Source: Tubiluchus corallicola
Taxonomy: Eukaryota; Priapulida; Priapulimorpha; Priapulimorphida; Tubiluchidae
Direction of reading: 5' to 3'
DNA: 52,500 bases
NCBI GenBank assembly: GCA_030141605.1
Contig: JAQGDQ010000837.1
Span: 32,501-85,000, forward strand
Notes under the pieces: model-generated
Seen by the model: the letters and a program-made list of their open reading frames with translations, nothing else
Told to the model about the DNA's origin: nothing
Databases searched by the model: none
Shown: piece after piece, positions 28,401 to 31,400 of the stretch
Position numbering within the stretch: the first letter of the stretch is position 1
How the letters are laid out: every line of letters starts with the position of its first letter
Position numbers and translations under genes: made by a program

Positions 28401-31400
28401 TTTAGTTTTTTGAGAGGCAATTATGTTTTTATTTTTGCAGGAGTGTAATTAATAATTATAAAATAGTTTGTGTTAATGGAGAGAAATTTTGTATACGTAT
28501 AGTTATAATATTTTTCAAGGAATATGTTATGAAGGGAGTAAGGAGAACAAAAGACAAATACAATTACAGGTTTTTGGAGTCATCAGGAGGAACTTGAGAG
28601 TCGAATTCCGGCTGCTTACTCCTCTAATAAACAATATTCAAATAAACAATTAATATTAATTGAAATCCAATCAATAAATGTTGTTCTATAATGTAAGAAC
28701 ATAATTTACAGAACAGAGATGTTACCGAAAACTGAATTTACAAACAGAGACCGAAATTTATCAAATATAGGAAACCGATACAAGACACGCTGTACAAACG
28801 CTTATTAGTCAGCACTGAACAGACATACCTTTCTTTTTCATGATGTCCGAATAACTTATTCTTGTACTCAGCCAACTCTGCCTGCAGAGATTTGTTCTCT
28901 TCAAATAACTGCTGTCTGTCCATTTTCCGTTGCGCCTCGGATTCTGATATTACCCCTAATAAAGGAGAAACATATTTTGCTTCTAAATACGGATACGTAA
29001 ACAAGTACACTATATGTAAAATAATGCGCAAATTATTACTATTCTTTGCAATGCAAGGCATGGACACACGTAAACTATCACGCCAAGTTGTTTTGCATTT
29101 CACAAGGAAAATTATGAATATGGATAGTGATATTAGGCTATCGGTTCTTATGAGAAATTCATGCGGTTTCTAATGATAAATTTAAATTTGACAAAGTCAA
29201 TATTAATAGAAGAGTATGTAAACTGTGTATCATACAAAAGTAGGTGATAAATTTCACTATATGCCTACGTGCCCATACTTCCAACATGCCGGGGAAGTGT
29301 ATATTAAAGGAAGACAGGATGATTTTTCATATACTACCCCATTTTTAAGTCCGATAAACAGTATACTTTTTAGCACCATCAATATTGCAAAAGCATTTCT
29401 GATTATTAAATAATAGATTAAAAACTTAATTAATGTCGGGCGAGCCCAACTATTGGTGAATAGGAATACGTAGAAAACTTAGCTTGGTAATTGTTAAACA
29501 TTTTCTAAATGGTCACACCAGTTAGCGGTCGGTAAAACATATGTCTTACTACGAATGCTCTGTGTTTTTTTCAAACTTCATGTAATGTTATCCATCTCGT
29601 TTCAAACAACTTACCGTTAAAATGGCTGCGCATGACGGGAATTTAAATTTTACAACATTTATACAGCATTACTGCTCACTCAAGCTCTGCATACAACAAG
29701 ACAGCTTGTAAGTGCTACAAAATTTCAAGACGATTTTTTAAAACTTTACTTATGAAGCGAATTTCACTGTCTGTAAGGAAGCCTACCTTCCATGATGTGT
29801 TGTAAGGAAGCCTACCTTCCATGATGTGTTGTAAGGAAGCCTACCTTCCATGATGTGTTGTAAGGAAGCCTACCTTCCATGATGTGTTGTAAGGAAGCCT
29901 ACCTTCCATGATGTGTTGTAAGGAAGCCTACCTTCCATGATGTGTTGTAAGGAAGCCTACCTTCCATGATGTGTTGTAAGGAAGCCTACCTTCCATGATG
30001 TGTTGTAAGGAAGCCTACCTTCCATGATGTGTTGTAAGGAAGCCTACCTTCCATGATGTGTTGTAAGGAAGCCTACCTTCCATGATGTGTTGTAAGGAAG
30101 CCTACCTTCCATGATGTGTTGTAAGGAAGCCTACCTTCCATGATGTGTTGTAAGGAAGCCTACCTTCCATGATGTGTTGTAAGGAAGCCTACCTTCCATG
30201 ATGTGTTGTAAGGAAGCCACTTCTTCACGGCATTTTCTACTGACATCAGAGATTTCATCTTCTTTCACCGTTTCCGTGATCTTCACCTGAAAATGGCAGG
30301 ATTTAAATCAGGGGTGTGCAAATTATCTGACCAGCCGGGCCGCATTAAACTTTCCCGCAATTCCTGCGGGCCACGAGCAGTTAGAGCAAGGAGCCAAGTA
30401 CAGTAGGACCTAATAACGATTTTTTGCATCCTCTCTGCATACATCATTACTACTACACTTAAGAAACTATTTTAGAAGTTATTAAAATTTATATTACAAA
30501 ACATATATTTCTACTTTCAGGACAGATAGTGGTAATTTCATTACAATGCATATTAGTAATGTGTATCACACAGTCTGTGTAGTACAGTGACATTAAGCTA
30601 CAACCGTCTTGTAAGGGTTAATGGCATCCGATCTAGTAGAAAAAACTACCCGCACTATCTTTGCAATCGCGGCGCGGACTTCAGCTGGATACACTCAATT
30701 AATCGCCCGGGCAGCACTTTCATTAGGTTGACAAATCTCTTCGCGGGCCGCACAAAATCTCTCGGCGGGCCGCACTTTGCACACCCCTGATTTAAATGAA
30801 ATAATTAAAAAAGCACTTGTGTTTAAAACAATTTGCTTTGCAACTTTAAAGTTTCTGCTTCGAATAGCTGACTATAAAATTTGCACAAAAACAAGTAAAC
30901 GTTCTCAATAAGTAGCCAGGGATCGGAGCTGTGGAGTCGGTACATTAAACTCTTCACTCCGGCTCCGACTCCTAGAATTTTAGAGGAACCACCCCCGACT
31001 CTGAACGGAAGAAAGAAATAAAGAATAAGATTGAATGTTCTATAAAAAATGAATGTGCAGAAAAATGCAGGAGCAGCACTAAATTAAGATTTTTAAGCCA
31101 TACCGAGTGGAAGCGAGAAAACTACATAGACACATGCAATCCAGAAGAGGTTAAAGATATATTGAAAATAAGACTGAATATGATTAAAGTTGAAGGAAAC
31201 TACAAGAATGAGTTTAAGGATCAGTTATTATGCCCAGTGTGTGAGGAAGATGGTGATACTACTGAACATATGCTTAAATGTGACAGATATGGAGAATGGA
31301 AAAAAATTTTGAACTCTGATATATTAATGAACAGTGAAAAGGAAGGACTGCTAGAAATTAGAAATCTAGTGAACGAATGCATGGAACACAGGATAAAGAC

